DNA of 64,000 nt from Cheiracanthium punctorium. Lineage: Eukaryota > Arthropoda > Arachnida > Araneae > Cheiracanthiidae. Position 1 is the stretch's first letter, and every line of letters begins with the position of its first letter. Positions 23,782 through 34,327 of the stretch are shown here, in pieces. Position numbers and translations under genes: made by a program. The stretch lies in NCBI GenBank assembly GCA_038373885.1, contig JAWZYV010016590.1, positions 558,001 through 622,000 on the forward strand, in the 5' to 3' direction. The notes under the pieces are model-generated. The model saw only the letters and a list, made by a program, of their open reading frames with translations. It did no database searches and had not been told where the DNA came from.

Positions 23782-25184
23782 CACTCTATAACAAATAAAT
23801 CGACGCACCAAGAAGGAGGTGTCCGATTGAGACGAAAATTGATGGATAGGAAGACAATGTACAGAATAGTAAATAATTAAAATTTCAGAACAATTGAATA
23901 ATTTATTTCAGAGTTACAGTAACAAATTCAATAAGGTGTTGACCCGCCGCTAGCCTGGATACAAGCTGCCCCACGGCGTAGCATAGACCGATGAAGCTCC
24001 CGGATGGTCTCCTGCGGTATTTCCTGCCAAATTCGCTCCAATTGTCGAACGAGGTCATCAACAGTCCGTGCCAGATTCAATTCGCCTCCCCATCATATCC
24101 CAGACATGCTCGATGGGAGAGAGATCTGGCGATCTGGCAGGCCAAGAAAGATTTTGACAAGCTTGCAGACAGTTTAGAGCAACACGAGCTGTATGTGGTC
24201 TGGCATTGTCCTGCTGAAAAACCAGCCCAGGGCACTGCAAAAGGAACGGTAGCAAAACAGGTCTTAGGATGTCGTCCACGTACTGCTGTGCAGTAAGTGT
24301 ACCTCTAATGACGACCAAAGGGGTCCGGCTGTCAAAGGAAATGGCACCCCAGACCATAATGCCTTATTGAGGGCCGGTGTGGCGTGCAATAGTGAAAGCA
24401 GGATCCCCCTCTGCCCTGTGCGTCTCCAAACACGTCTTCGATGATCGTCAGGACACAGTTGGAAGCGGGATTCGTCGCTAAAGACTATAACGTCCCCAGT
24501 CGGCATCATTCCAATCTGATCGGGCCCTGCACCACTGTAATCTGTCTCGGCAGTGTGCAGGCGTGAGTTGCAGGTGGCGTAACGGTCGGCGCGAGCGTAG
24601 ATTTCGCTCTCTCAACCGTCTGTGAATGGTCATGATGGACACTGGCGTTTGGGTTGAACGTTTGATGGTTGATAGAGATGAAGAAGGCGCTGTGAGAGCT
24701 GATCGGACCATCACTCTATCCTCACGATCTGTTGTAGCCTTAGGTCGACCGCTACCATCCTGACGCTGCACTCTGCCATTTTCCACCCATCCTTGCCAGC
24801 ATCTTCGAATCGTCGCATCGCTTCGACTCAAATGACGAGCGATTCTCCGATTAGTCCAACCGGCCTCTTTCAATCCAATGATACGGCCTCTGTCAAACTC
24901 TGACAGTTGCTCGTAATGAGCACGATTCCTGCAGCGAGGCATTTTTTAAGTTGTTGAAAGGTCATCTGAATCGCAATCAAACCGAAAGTTTTAACAACCG
25001 TTGAAGAACTGCTCCTTATATACGTCTGCTGGATGAGCAGTTACGATGCTCTAGAGATCAAACTATTCATTCATTGGACACCAAATTTGAATCATTTGCA
25101 TATCTGTTCAAAACATTCATGCATACGCAATTTCAAAGCAATCGGATGATTGTTTCTTGGTGCGTCGATTTTTTTGTTAGAGTG
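23782..25184 (-). mobile_element. Tc1-like DNA transposon, 1403 bp, both TIRs present
   Basis: The ends CACTCTATAACAAATAAATC and, on the complement, CACTCTAACAAAAAAATCGA are TIRs that continue through GACGCACCAAGAA. TA flanks both ends (23780-23781 and 25185-25186). The length and a single transposase on the minus strand fit Tc1/mariner. The left TIR carries an extra TA after CACTCTA. Confidence 0.93.
23928..24942 (-). pseudogene. Tc1-like DDE transposase, frameshifted
   Basis: This element-encoded transposase would bind the TIRs and cut and paste the element. The start MPRCRNRAHYEQLSEFDRG is at 24942. The two N-terminal HTH motifs (about residues 15-120) and a GRP hook (SGRPKA) are present. 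The catalytic residues appear as FSDESRF, QQDNARPH and PIEHVWD. Breaks are a frameshift near 24485-24490, a shift at a G5 run near 24403, a TAA at about 24366, and a shift near 24075. After that last shift the C-terminus can be followed to a natural stop at 23928. The D-to-E spacing is two residues short of DD34E, consistent with a 6-bp deletion around LQACQNLSW. It cannot make an active enzyme. Confidence 0.93.
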
Positions 25185-25250
25185 TATTATTTGGTATATA
25201 TATCTGAGGAGACTTTTTGGTATCTATTATTCGGAAAATACAATGTTTAA

Positions 25251-25562
25251 CCCTCTCTCTGCGCATCCCGCGCTTTCCACGGGCAATGAAGAAGTAGCAA
25301 AATTTGCGCAACCCGCGATTTCCGCGGGAATGCATTTTTGCCGTGTATTTAACTGTGCAACCTCCTCTTTCCCCATTCATGGTTTCATTTCGGCTTTCTG
25401 TGATGTTTAATTGTTTATTTATATGTGGCTAACAGATGGCGTTAGTTTCTGAAAAATATACCAGAATTTTTTGCAACATTTTGTGCGCGCTTTTCAAAGC
25501 TACCTTCAAAAAGTACGCAATTTTGGAACATATCTCGATAAAAGAAGTACGTAGCGAGAGGG
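25251..25562. mobile_element. piggyBac-type MITE, 312 bp, TTAA flanks
   Basis: Exact TTAA duplications flank the element (25247-25250, 25563-25566). The termini CCCTCTCTCTGCG and, on the complement, CCCTCTCGCTACG are inverted repeats beginning CCCT, the piggyBac hallmark. Inside is a tandem pair of GC-rich blocks, CCCGCG(C/A)TTTCC(A/G)CGGG, at 25267-25283 and 25312-25328, each partly self-complementary. There is no transposase. Confidence 0.9.
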
Positions 25563-25566
25563 TTAA

Positions 25567-26576
25567 CTGTTATTATTACTTCTTTTTCTCAGATAAAGCT
25601 TGAACGCATTATGCTTGCAGGCTTTCGAAATATTTGCATTTTTGCTGTGAACTATTACATGAAATCTTGGCTCACTGCTCCTCTTGCAATCAATGCTTTA
25701 AAAAAAGTTCTTATGCTCCTGCACGATTTGATTTTTTCTTGTTGTTCTTTAGGTGCAAAAATCAGACTAGCTGCACTTGACAAAGTCGATACTTATGCTA
25801 TTTAGAAGAGCGGCGCTTTGTAGGACTTGCCTTTTTTGGTTTGAGAATTCGCACGCACGTTATAAAAATGGCTTTGCTCTAGAAAATTCTCCAGGAAATA
25901 TCGTTAACCCAAGGGCGTTTTTAGTGACTTTAAAACGAGGAGATGGACTTTCTCTAATTGAAACCCTTGTCGCAAAAATAGAAAAGATGTCATCGTCTTT
26001 CGGTGGCTTTCTTTTGAGAAAAAAATTTTATTTTTCAAATTCTCGGTGGTCTATATATCCCCATCTGTGCTCCTGCAATTCAAAAGTATTTCAAACGATT
26101 AAACGTTTGGCACGTTTTCAATCATTTTTATTGGATCGTCTTAAAAAACAATTCTTCGGCATTTTATCAAGATGTGCTTTTTCGTCTTTGACAATTTCTG
26201 CTTATCAGAGAAACTGCTCGAGGTTAACTCATTTTAGAGAAAGGTTTAGTAAGGTTTGTAAAGTTAAAAAAATTAGCGCAATTGAGTATAAACAGCTTGC
26301 GCTAAACACTTTCTCTCGATAAATTTGCAAAATGCGATTTATATGGTAACAGGTTTAAAAATATACTTAACGTTTTCCGGTACTAAAATTTTGAAGATAA
26401 CATGAAACAGAAAAAAGAATTATTTTGGCTAAAAACATTTCATCCTGTATTATATAGTTTTAAGAACTTTTTTTGTTTGTTGAAAGACATATTTTATACT
26501 TTCACCCGCAAACACAATATACAAGATGAAACCAAAACACTAGAAATTCTTTATGATATTATGAACATTGCTCAGA
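25567..26576. other. Unassigned DNA with a 181-codon open frame
   Basis: The frame at 25777-26322 (plus) starts only with TTG and shows no domain I recognise. It is basic and aromatic-rich, with runs such as LLRKKFYFSNSRWS. GC is slightly higher than in the neighbours. Its length is unusual for this AT-rich DNA, but nothing else supports a gene. The 63-codon frame at 26402-26593 runs into the LINE hairpin and is probably chance. Confidence 0.2.
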
Positions 26577-26726
26577 GTAGTGAACTGGGTTAAATTCTTT
26601 TTTCCCGGGCCCACGAGGGTCCAGGCATTCTTGGCGGGTTTGAAAGCAATGCTGCTACAAAGCCCGCCAAGAATGCCTGGATCCTCGTGGGCCCGGGAAA
26701 AAAGAATCTAACCCAGCTCACTACCT
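26577..26726. repeat. 62-bp inverted duplication at the 5' end of the LINE
   Basis: The left arm (26577-26638) is the complement of the right arm (26663-26726) with about four mismatches and a 24-base loop. The right arm is coding text of LINE ORF1 (NAWILVGPGKKNLTQLTTY). The left arm is therefore an inverted extra copy of LINE sequence, consistent with a 5' inversion or template switch during insertion. Confidence 0.92.
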
Positions 26727-27217
26727 ACCTGTCCGAAGATGAAGATAGCGACTTTGAAGTAGACGAACCAATTGTCACTTAAATTCCGTCTACACCAAGT
26801 AACGACGCTACTGCTAATCAGGACAAGACCAAAACTGATAAAACCCTCCAGAATCTTGTCATAAACAAACCAAAGGCACCTAAAAAGGCCTCCAGTAAGA
26901 AACGTAAACCCAAGAAAACCAACAACCACACTGGATCAGCTGCCACCGCTTCTAATCCAAGAACGAGCAGTACCATCAAATCCCAAACAGACCAACCTGT
27001 GTCGTCCTCCAACAGCCTCTTAGTGCTACGAGGAACCCTCCAAGCCACGAGGGAGCTCTCCGAAGTCATGGACCTCGCTCAAGTCTTACACTTCATAAAA
27101 TCCCTCACCGAGGAAGCCAAGAATCTCACAAACCCGCTAGACAAAGCCTTTGCCTTTATCAGCGTATATAGCAGACACTCCAGCGTATATCCTCCATGGG
27201 TCGTCCAACCAAACTGA
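26661..27217 (+). pseudogene. LINE ORF1 (gag-like), C-terminal part
   Basis: One frame reads from the inverted duplication to TGA at 27215-27217, with a single internal TAA at 26777-26779. The protein is rich in Lys, Ser, Thr and Pro in its middle (KKASSKKRKPKK), as in nucleic-acid-binding ORF1 proteins. It ends with a more structured part containing LLVLRGTLQATRELSEVMDL. The N-terminus and any zinc knuckles are missing through truncation. It overlaps the ORF2 start by 22 bases, the usual compact LINE arrangement. Confidence 0.75.
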
Positions 27218-27724
27218 AAATTCTTAGCTGGAACGCGCACAGAGCTCATGGCAAATTCCACGAGCTTCGTGACTTTCTTGTGCATAACGAGTATATAATC
27301 CTTCTTCAAGAGACCTTTTTCCATATCAATCTGTCATATAACATAGCAAACTATTCCATGTATAGAACCGACCGCCCCAGGGGCCCTGGTGGGAAAATCT
27401 CGGGTGGCACCGCCCTGTACATAAGAAAGAACATCCCCCACACTGCTGTAACGAACTTAAATCTAACTTCTCTCGAGGCCACGCCGATTCTTGTCCACGG
27501 ACTCAATGAAAATATCATGATTACTTCTGCGATGTGTCATCGAGATTCGTCGAGATCACCCGAGATTCATCGCCGGAGACCTTAACACCAGACACATCGC
27601 TTTGAACTGCAACAGCAACTGTGCCCGTGGTGGTGCCCTACTAAAACTACTGATCTCGGACCATCTAAAGCTGTCTTTCCCTGCGAGCTTCACGCACGCC
27701 GGCCAACATAACGGAACCGCCCCC
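27196..27724 (+). pseudogene. LINE ORF2 part 1: APE-type endonuclease, N-terminal
   Basis: ATG at 27196 begins an endonuclease domain with LKILSWNAHRAHGK, ILLQETFF, and GGTALYIRKNIPH, the order seen in Jockey-clade enzymes that nick target DNA for primed reverse transcription. After about residue 115 the frame shifts, and another frame continues with FIAGDLNTRH (the GDLN metal/base site) and GGALLKLL. Text between the two is shortened. The frame is cut at 27725 by the CCCAGACAGCACA element and resumes at 32913. Confidence 0.9.
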
Positions 27725-27934
27725 CCCAGACAGCACATAAGCTTAAATCAAGCTTGACATTTCCTTGAATTTGACGTATTAATGCAAGCTTGGCTTTAGC
27801 TTGATTTTAGCTTTCAAAGTACGCAGTGATGGCGCCATCTGTGAAAGAGAATGGACATTAATTGTCTAGCGCCCTCAAATTTGCTGAAAGTTCGTAAAAG
27901 ATGTGTTTTATTTTATTACTAGTGCCATATTACC

Positions 27935-28000
27935 GGCAGGGCAAACGGGGCAATTGCCCAGAGCCTACAGATTTTAGGGTCCAAAAATCTTACATCTTAC
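27935..28000 (+). mobile_element. Possible hAT-like terminal fragment
   Basis: AGTGCCATATTACCGGCAGG is followed by a GCAAACGGGGCAATTGCCC block. This resembles the ends of a hAT group with CAGTG-type termini and GGGGCA/TGCCC subterminal palindromes. The partner end was not found, and the following DNA to 28368 is AT-rich and unassigned. Confidence 0.3.
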
Positions 28001-28368
28001 ACTTTTGTAGTTTTAAAATAAAATTACAAAGGATAAAAAAAAATTCAGAAGTTAAATAATTTTTTTAATTATAATGTATGAACAATGAAAATAATTCAAA
28101 TTTACATTTGTATAAATTAATTTAAACTTACTTTTAATTCTTCGAAATGCTCTATCTATATCGATATAGCATACTAATATGTAGGAAAATAACTAACCAC
28201 ATTTCTAAAGAGAATTTTTAGCGTTAAAAAATAGCAAAATTTTTCAATTATTTGTTATTTTAAGAAATATTTACAAAAATGACTAAAGTGTTTGTATTCC
28301 ATACATGTTAGCAACTGTGATATAGCATTTCGAAGTAACGTTTAACTATCTGTTTCTTTGATTTCAGA

Positions 28369-28397
28369 TTACTTAACACAAAATTTGTGTTAAGTAA
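28369..28397. repeat. 29-bp perfect palindrome
   Basis: TTACTTAACACAAA and its exact complement are separated by one base, within the outer TIR element and just before the BEL/Pao insertion. Confidence 0.85.
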
Positions 28398-28453
28398 GTA
28401 AACCCATTCTAGATTTCCAAATATGGAAATTCTTCAAAATAAAATACAATTAT

Positions 28454-28500
28454 TGTTACGTGAATTTCACACTATCCCTTGCCGGGGCCTCCTGACTGCC
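28454..28500 (+). repeat. 5' LTR remnant of the BEL/Pao element
   Basis: It is identical to the start of the 3' LTR except for CCTCC in place of CCTTC. It ends abruptly where pol sequence begins. Confidence 0.9.
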
Positions 28501-28504
28501 TTTC

Positions 28505-31500
28505 GTTACACAGTGAAAAGATAAAAGATCTATGGGAACTTGACTTGCTTGGTATTGCATGTCCCATTGAGAGTAAAAAAGCGGATGATTTAAATAAAGA
28601 AACGTTAGACTTGTTTAACGCAACCGTCGATAGAGAGATGAATGGTCGATACGTAGTTTCCTTACCATGGGTTGATAATCACCCTCCTCTGCCCTCTAAT
28701 CGTGAGTTAGCTGAAAAAAGACTTAAGTGAACTATTAACAATTTGAAGACGAATAGAAATTTGGAAGCCTACCAGAGCGTATTACAGGAGTGGGAAAATG
28801 AAGGGATAATAGAAAAGATGTCTAGTGTCGATGATGCGAGCGCCGGTCATTATTTGCCACACAGGGCTGTCTTGCGGCAAAACGCAACTACAAAAATCCG
28901 TCCCGTACTTGATGGATCTGCGAAACAGAAGCATTCAGTTTCATTAAACGATTGCCTTGCAAAAGGTCCAAATTTTATTGAACTCATCCCCTCTATCCTA
29001 CACAGGTTCCGAAAAGGGAAAATCGGAGTGAGTGCCGACATCAGAAAAGCTTTCCTACAAATAAGTCTAAAAGAGAAAGACAGGAATTTTTTTAAATTTC
29101 TCTGGTGGGAGAACGGGTATTGTACTCGGTTACAAATATACAAGCACTGCAAAGTTGTCTTTGGCATAAATGCCAGTCCATTTTTGCTGGCAGCCACGCT
29201 CGCGCATTTATTAAGTGGAGTAGAAGAACCACTAAAATTAACAGCTGTAAAATTAAAGAACAGTTTCTATGTCGATAACTGTGTAACAAGTGTAGAGTCC
29301 GTCTCTACACTTGTTACACAGTAACAAGTCTAAAGTAATAAAAGAGTCTAAACAGATTTTAGCGTCTGCTCAATTTGATCTGCGTGGTTGGCAATTCAAT
29401 TCAATTTTAGGAAAGAACGTGTTTGACAATAATTTTGTAGAGGAAACAAATCAAAATTCTGTAGAACATTCAGATCCTAATATTCTCATTTTAGGATTAA
29501 TGTGGAATAAAATTGACGATACTATTAGTTTGATGGAAATCGATGATGCAAAAGATACAAAACATATATCAAAGAGGCTTGTCTTATCGACTAACAAAAT
29601 TTTTGACCCGATTGGGTACACTGTTCCAGTCTCCTTAATACCCAAACATTTACTTCAAGATTGCTGGAAGATGAAACTAACTTGGGATGCCGAATTGCCC
29701 AAAGAAATGAGAGAAAAATTTGAAAAATAGAAAGAACAATTTAAAATAATGAAAGAAATAAAAATTCCTCGCATGCTTTCTCCAAATAATCTGATTGAAG
29801 GTGAAAATAGTATTCACATATTTTGCGATGCGTCAAAGGTATGCTATGCTACTTGCATTTTTCTTAGGACTGATTTTAACAATCGAATAACGTGCCAATT
29901 GATTCAGGCTAAAAATCGAATAGCTCCATTGAAAATTGCATCAATTTCTAGGCTTGAATTGTTATCGTGCGTTATCGGAGCACGATTAGCAGCAACAGTT
30001 ATCAAACGACTGCAATTAGAAAACTTGAAGACATATTTTTGGTCTGATTCGATGAACGTACTTCACTGGGAAAAAAACGATGGAAATTGGGCTACGTTCG
30101 TGTATAATCAGGTTTCAGAAATTAGAGCACTGAGCAATCCAGATGATTGGAATCATTTACCTGGGGTTCTCAATCCTGCAGATTTACCTTCACGAGGGTG
30201 TTCTGCGAAAACTCTTGCGTAGTCCCGAAGGTGGGAGTTAGCAAAGTGGTTAAGAGATCCTCCAGAATTTTGGACGTAAGAAGAGTGTTTTCCCGATAAA
30301 TGATGTTTCCCCGAGTGTTTTCCCGTGGAAATAGTTAACTCAGAAAGAAGAAAATCAGTAATAACCGCTGTCAATGTAACTTCAGAAAAATTGAATCTAT
30401 ATGAAAACACTTCTTGTTATCAGAAAATGATTAAAATCACAGCTTGGATATTTAGATTTTACGAAAATGCAAAAATTGATAAAAGCCACAGAATATTCAG
30501 TAATTTAACTGCACAAGAACTCAAACATGCCGAACTTGTTAGTCTAAAGTATGTTCAAAACCGGAGTTTTCCGGATCCATCTAATCAAAACTTTCCTTCA
30601 ATACAGACGTTGATTGACGATAAAGGATTAATTCGCGTACGAACCCGTATTGCTATCAGAAAAGATCTAAAAACTTTTAGATATCCAATTTTATTGCCTT
30701 CCGAACACAATGTTACTAATAGATTAATATTTTACAAACATCAAGAATTGAGTCATGCTGGAAAACAAACACTTATGTCAACATTACGTGAACAGTTTTG
30801 GGTACTTAAATGCAGAAAAACAGTACGGAAAGTATTAAAGAAATGTTTGACTTTTAAAAGGTTTTCTGCAAAACCCGTAGAAATTCCGAATGCCCCTCTT
30901 CCCGAAGACAGAGTCAGGGATGCAAGAATCTTTGAAGTAGTCGGAGTTGACCTATGTGGACCTTTGTACCTGAAAAACGGAAGGAAATGCTGGGTAGTCC
31001 TCTACACTTGCGCCGTGTACCGCGCTGTTCACCTGGAGCTGACAACTTCGCTTTCGACGGACGACTTCCTTCAAACTTTAAGAAGATTTATTGCCAGAAG
31101 AGGAAGACCTCATACAATCTACAGCGATAATGGCACCAATTTGGTTTCAGCTAATAAAGAGCTGAATTCCCTTAATTGGCAAAATATTCAAGAATACTTA
31201 GCGTTAAGGAAGATCGAATGGAAGTTCAGTCCTCCATTGGCTCCATGGTCGGGCGGCTTTTGGGAAAGGTTAATAGGGATCTTGAAAACTACGCTTAAAA
31301 AGGTCCTAGGAAAATCTTGCGTACACTATGAAGAATTAAGCAAAATTTTGTGTGATGCTGAAAGTTTAATTAACTCACGACCTTAACATGCATTTCCGAA
31401 GATTCGAATGATTTACTTGCATTGACTTCAGATATGTCCATCAAAGAGATTCGGGAATCAGGCCTACCTGACTTAGACTCGATTGATTTCACTAGAATGA

Positions 31501-31790
31501 AGAAAAGGTTTGCGTACACGCAGAAGTTAGAAGACGACTTGAGAAGAAGATTCAGAAATGAGTACTTGGGAACTCTAAGAGAATTTAGTAAGATAAAACG
31601 ACTAAACTTCTGCATCAAGGATGGCGACATCGTGCTGATAAAAGATGATAACACCAAACAAATCGATTGGCCTATAGCGAAAATTCTGAAACTTTATCCG
31701 GGTAAGGACGGACATTCTAGAGTGGCAAAGTTAAAAACTGCAATCGGAGAGGTGAATTATTGCGAACATGTCAACGTCTATGCCCTTTAG
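28505..31790 (+). pseudogene. BEL/Pao pol: protease tail, RT, RNase H, integrase and C-terminal domain
   Basis: In order: end of the protease-RT linker (ELDLLGIACPIE), RT with IRPVLDGSAK, VSADIRKAFLQI and the catalytic box FYVDN (the usual second Asp is Asn), RNase H with IFCDAS, LELLS, WSDS and ADLPSRG, an integrase with a DDE set GVDLCGP, YSDNGTN and WERLIG, and a C-terminal domain to 31790. Breaks: TGA at 28728, a hairpin duplication with frameshift at 29279-29321, TAG at 29728, TAG at 30220 with further stops to 30301, and a one-base shift near 31384. The zinc-binding part keeps HAGKQT but has lost part of the CxxC pattern (KKCLTFKRF). It is not functional. Confidence 0.95.
29279..29321. 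repeat. Perfect 19-bp inverted duplication inside the RT region
   Basis: CTGTGTAACAAGTGTAGAG is followed after TCCGT by its exact complement. It sits just after FYVDN and shifts the pol frame. This is the signature of a template-switch mutation. Confidence 0.93.
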
Positions 31791-31913
31791 AACTTGAAGA
31801 TCCCCAGACTTTGCCTACTTCCAGATTTGGACGAAAATTGAAATCAGCTAAACTTGGAGTGTGTATTCGCCTATTTTGAGTATGTCAGTAAACTTTCATA
31901 CTCAAGGTGGGAG

Positions 31914-32245
31914 TGTTACGTGAATTTCACACTATCCCTTGCCGGGGCCTTCTGACTGCCTCACCACTAGAGTTCGCTGGACAATTCTGAACTCTAACTT
32001 TTTATTTTCTTTTCAGATTGATTGAACCTAGATGTAAACCAGAGATGACCTGTTTCCTTTATTCTTAACCTGCGTGTAAATTTTTGTATATAGTATAATA
32101 AAATGTGTGCAATTAAAAAGTTCAAGTAATCCTTGAAACACTACCTCTTCTGACGGTCGACGACGCGTCTCGGGAATAAATGGTAAGGTGAAGATTTTTT
32201 ATTTTTATCGAGTCCTTACCAATAGACATGCCGAAGTACGCGACA
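31914..32245 (+). repeat. 3' LTR of the BEL/Pao element
   Basis: It runs from TGTTACGTGAATTTCACACT to GCGACA and is followed by the ATTAT target duplication. It includes a pyrimidine tract and AG (TTTTATTTTCTTTTCAG) near 32015. Confidence 0.92.
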
Positions 32246-32523
32246 ATTATACTACGAAATTGATTTCAAAATCAGTCGTTTGTCTCGATTTTGGCCAGTA
32301 GTATTGCTCATGAGTGTTGCGGTACTGAAAGTTTTAAAACGTGTGCTGCTCTTAAGTTTATATTATGTTTATTTCCCTATTAGTAGAGTCTCTAAATCAC
32401 ACATAACATTATTTTAATTTTGATGCATTCCATGGAAAAAAAGAAACAAATAACACATCGCCCACTTATCAATCTGGCGAGAAAACGGCGTGATAAGTCA
32501 CTTCAAACTTTAGTCATATCTGC

Positions 32524-32735
32524 GTGTAGTAGCTGAACGGATAGCGAGCTCGACTCCCAACCGAAAGGTCCCGGGATCTATTCCATCCACGAACACTTGA
32601 TGGAAACAGATTAAATTAAATTGAAATTTCAGCGTAGAGGGGGAAAATGCGTGGCAAAGTAAAATATGTGGGGCGAGTTCGCCGGCCGGCGCCCCGTGTA
32701 TTTAGGAAATTTTTTTTTAGAAAATTTTTTTAAGC
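32524..32735 (+). mobile_element. tRNA-derived SINE
   Basis: The A-box-like TAGCTGAACGGATAGCGAG (32529-32547) and B-box-like GGTCCCGGGATCTATTCC (32567-32584) lie 38 bases apart. A GC-rich body with GCCGGCCGGCGCC follows, then a T/A-rich tail. It lies inside the outer TIR element, right of the BEL/Pao insertion. Confidence 0.75.
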
Positions 32736-33002
32736 TTGAAATTAAGCTTGAAATGTCAAGCTTAATGCAAGCTGGGCAAGTGTAAACTAGAACACTTGAT
32801 TCAAGCTTGCATTAAGCTTACACGCTTGATATTTTCAAGCTTAATTCAAGCTTATTGACTTGATAAATCAAGCTTGCTGCAAGTTTGATGCAAGTTTGCT
32901 GTGCTGTCTGGGCCGGTGTTCTCCACCATTGATATGGCGATCGCGAACAACTTTCTTGTTGCACCGCCATGCTCGGTAATTCACTGCCTCTCCTCGGACC
33001 AT

Positions 33003-33162
33003 TACCCGGTCACTTTCGAACTCTGCCTGCAGCACGAGCGGCACTGTGACCGGCCCTTCCTGGCCACTGACTGGCGTGCCTACACTTGGTCCGGTAGGAC
33101 TGGCGAGCCTACCCGGTCACTTTCGAACTCTGCCTGCAGCACGAGCGGCACTGTGACCGGCC
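33003..33162 (+). repeat. 107-bp tandem duplication inside LINE ORF2
   Basis: A block of about 53 bases beginning ACCCGGTCACTTTCGAACTC recurs about 106 bases later with the intervening CCACTGACTGG text partly repeated. The duplication disrupts the frame between endonuclease and RT. Confidence 0.88.
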
Positions 33163-34327
33163 TCAGTCCTGGCCACTGACTGAGCTTCTTCGTGGCTCAT
33201 CACCCTTCCCGATGGATAACTTAAGCTCCTTTCAAGACATTGACTCGGCCATCAGCAGCCTAACCGAAACCATTATCACTGCCCATAGAGACAGCTCCAA
33301 ACCGGTGCCACGCAGAGACCACTTCAAACTCCCGCTAAGAATCCGAACCATCATAAGACGGAGAAATCGGGCTCGAAAGACCTTTCACCAAACCAGGAAC
33401 CCCGCTGATAAACAGCACTACCTACAGCTATGTTCTACCGTCAAAACTGAAATCGCTAGCTACAGGAATGAACAACGGACAAACTACATTACTGACTTAG
33501 CCCCCGATGACGGCTCTGTCTGGAAAGCCGTGAAGCGTATCACGGGCAGAATAACAGAAATGTTCTTCTGCCTCTTAACAACCACTTAACCACAGCAGAA
33601 ACAACCTCTAAACAACCACAGAACAACCTCTTAAACACAGGGGTAGCTATCACTACCAAGACAAGCATAAAGCTGATCTACTTGCCACATGTTACGAGAC
33701 CCAATACTCGAACTCTGTCAACTTCACCTCCCAGGACTGGGACTATCATGTGCATAGGACTGTTTACGATTTTCTGCTGCAGCCTATGCAGCATCGAGTA
33801 AGCCCTGCTCCTCCGAGTGAAGTTGTCAATATTATTAAAAACACAAAGAAAAACAAAAAACCTGGTCCTGACCGCATTACGAACGAGATGCTGCAAAACA
33901 TTCCGGTCAACATTCTCTTTCACCTCACTAAAATCATCAATGCCATCCTGAACACGGGATACTTCCCTCCTGCTTGGAAATTAGCCACCTTAGTCCCAAT
34001 TCCCAAGTCTGGTCAGGACCTGGCCAACCCAACAGCCTACAGACCAATCAGCCTGCTTAGCTGCCTCAGCAAGATAGCGGAAAGAGTAATTCTGAACAGA
34101 GTCAATGGCCCACCTGACCCAGCATAACTTGCTGCTCCCAGAACAATTTGGCTTCCGGCCAGGACATTCTACGGTTCACCAAGTCCATCGCGTCGTCGAA
34201 GCCCTTGCCACCCAGATCCACCTAAAGAATCACTCGGCCTTCTTGCTGCTTGACCTCCAGAAGGCCTTCGACAAGGTTTGGCACGTTGGCCTCATATACA
34301 AGCTCATCCAGCTCAGGTTTCCAGACT

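Larger units (their letters stand above)
28454..32245 (+). mobile_element. BEL/Pao LTR retrotransposon, internally deleted, with 5-bp TSD
   Basis: A 332-bp 3' LTR (31914-32245) starts TGTTACGTG and ends GCGACA. The first 47 bases of the 5' LTR (28454-28500) match it with one mismatch and then join directly to pol. ATTAT flanks both outer ends (28449-28453 and 32246-32250), the 5-bp duplication expected of BEL/Pao integrases. Gag, most of the protease and the rest of the 5' LTR are absent. Because both outer borders are intact, the loss is an internal deletion, either before or after insertion. The LTR contains AATAAA-like text near 32100. Confidence 0.95.
27725..32912. mobile_element. TIR element with CCCAGACAGCACA ends and AAGCTTGA repeats, inserted in the LINE
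   Basis: Perfect 13-bp terminal inverted repeats, CCCAGACAGCACA at 27725-27737 and its complement at 32900-32912, bound the insertion. Just inside both ends lie many AAGCTTGA/TCAAGCTT motifs in both orientations (about 27740-27815 and 32730-32895). Inside are a BEL/Pao retrotransposon, a SINE and a possible hAT end. Without these the element would be about 1.2 kb. No transposase of its own was found. The target lies in a run of Cs, so the target duplication cannot be read. The superfamily is unknown to me. Confidence 0.85.

Noticed and set aside
24058..24296. Plus-strand frame within the Tc1 element
   Set aside because: Shadow of the minus-strand transposase.
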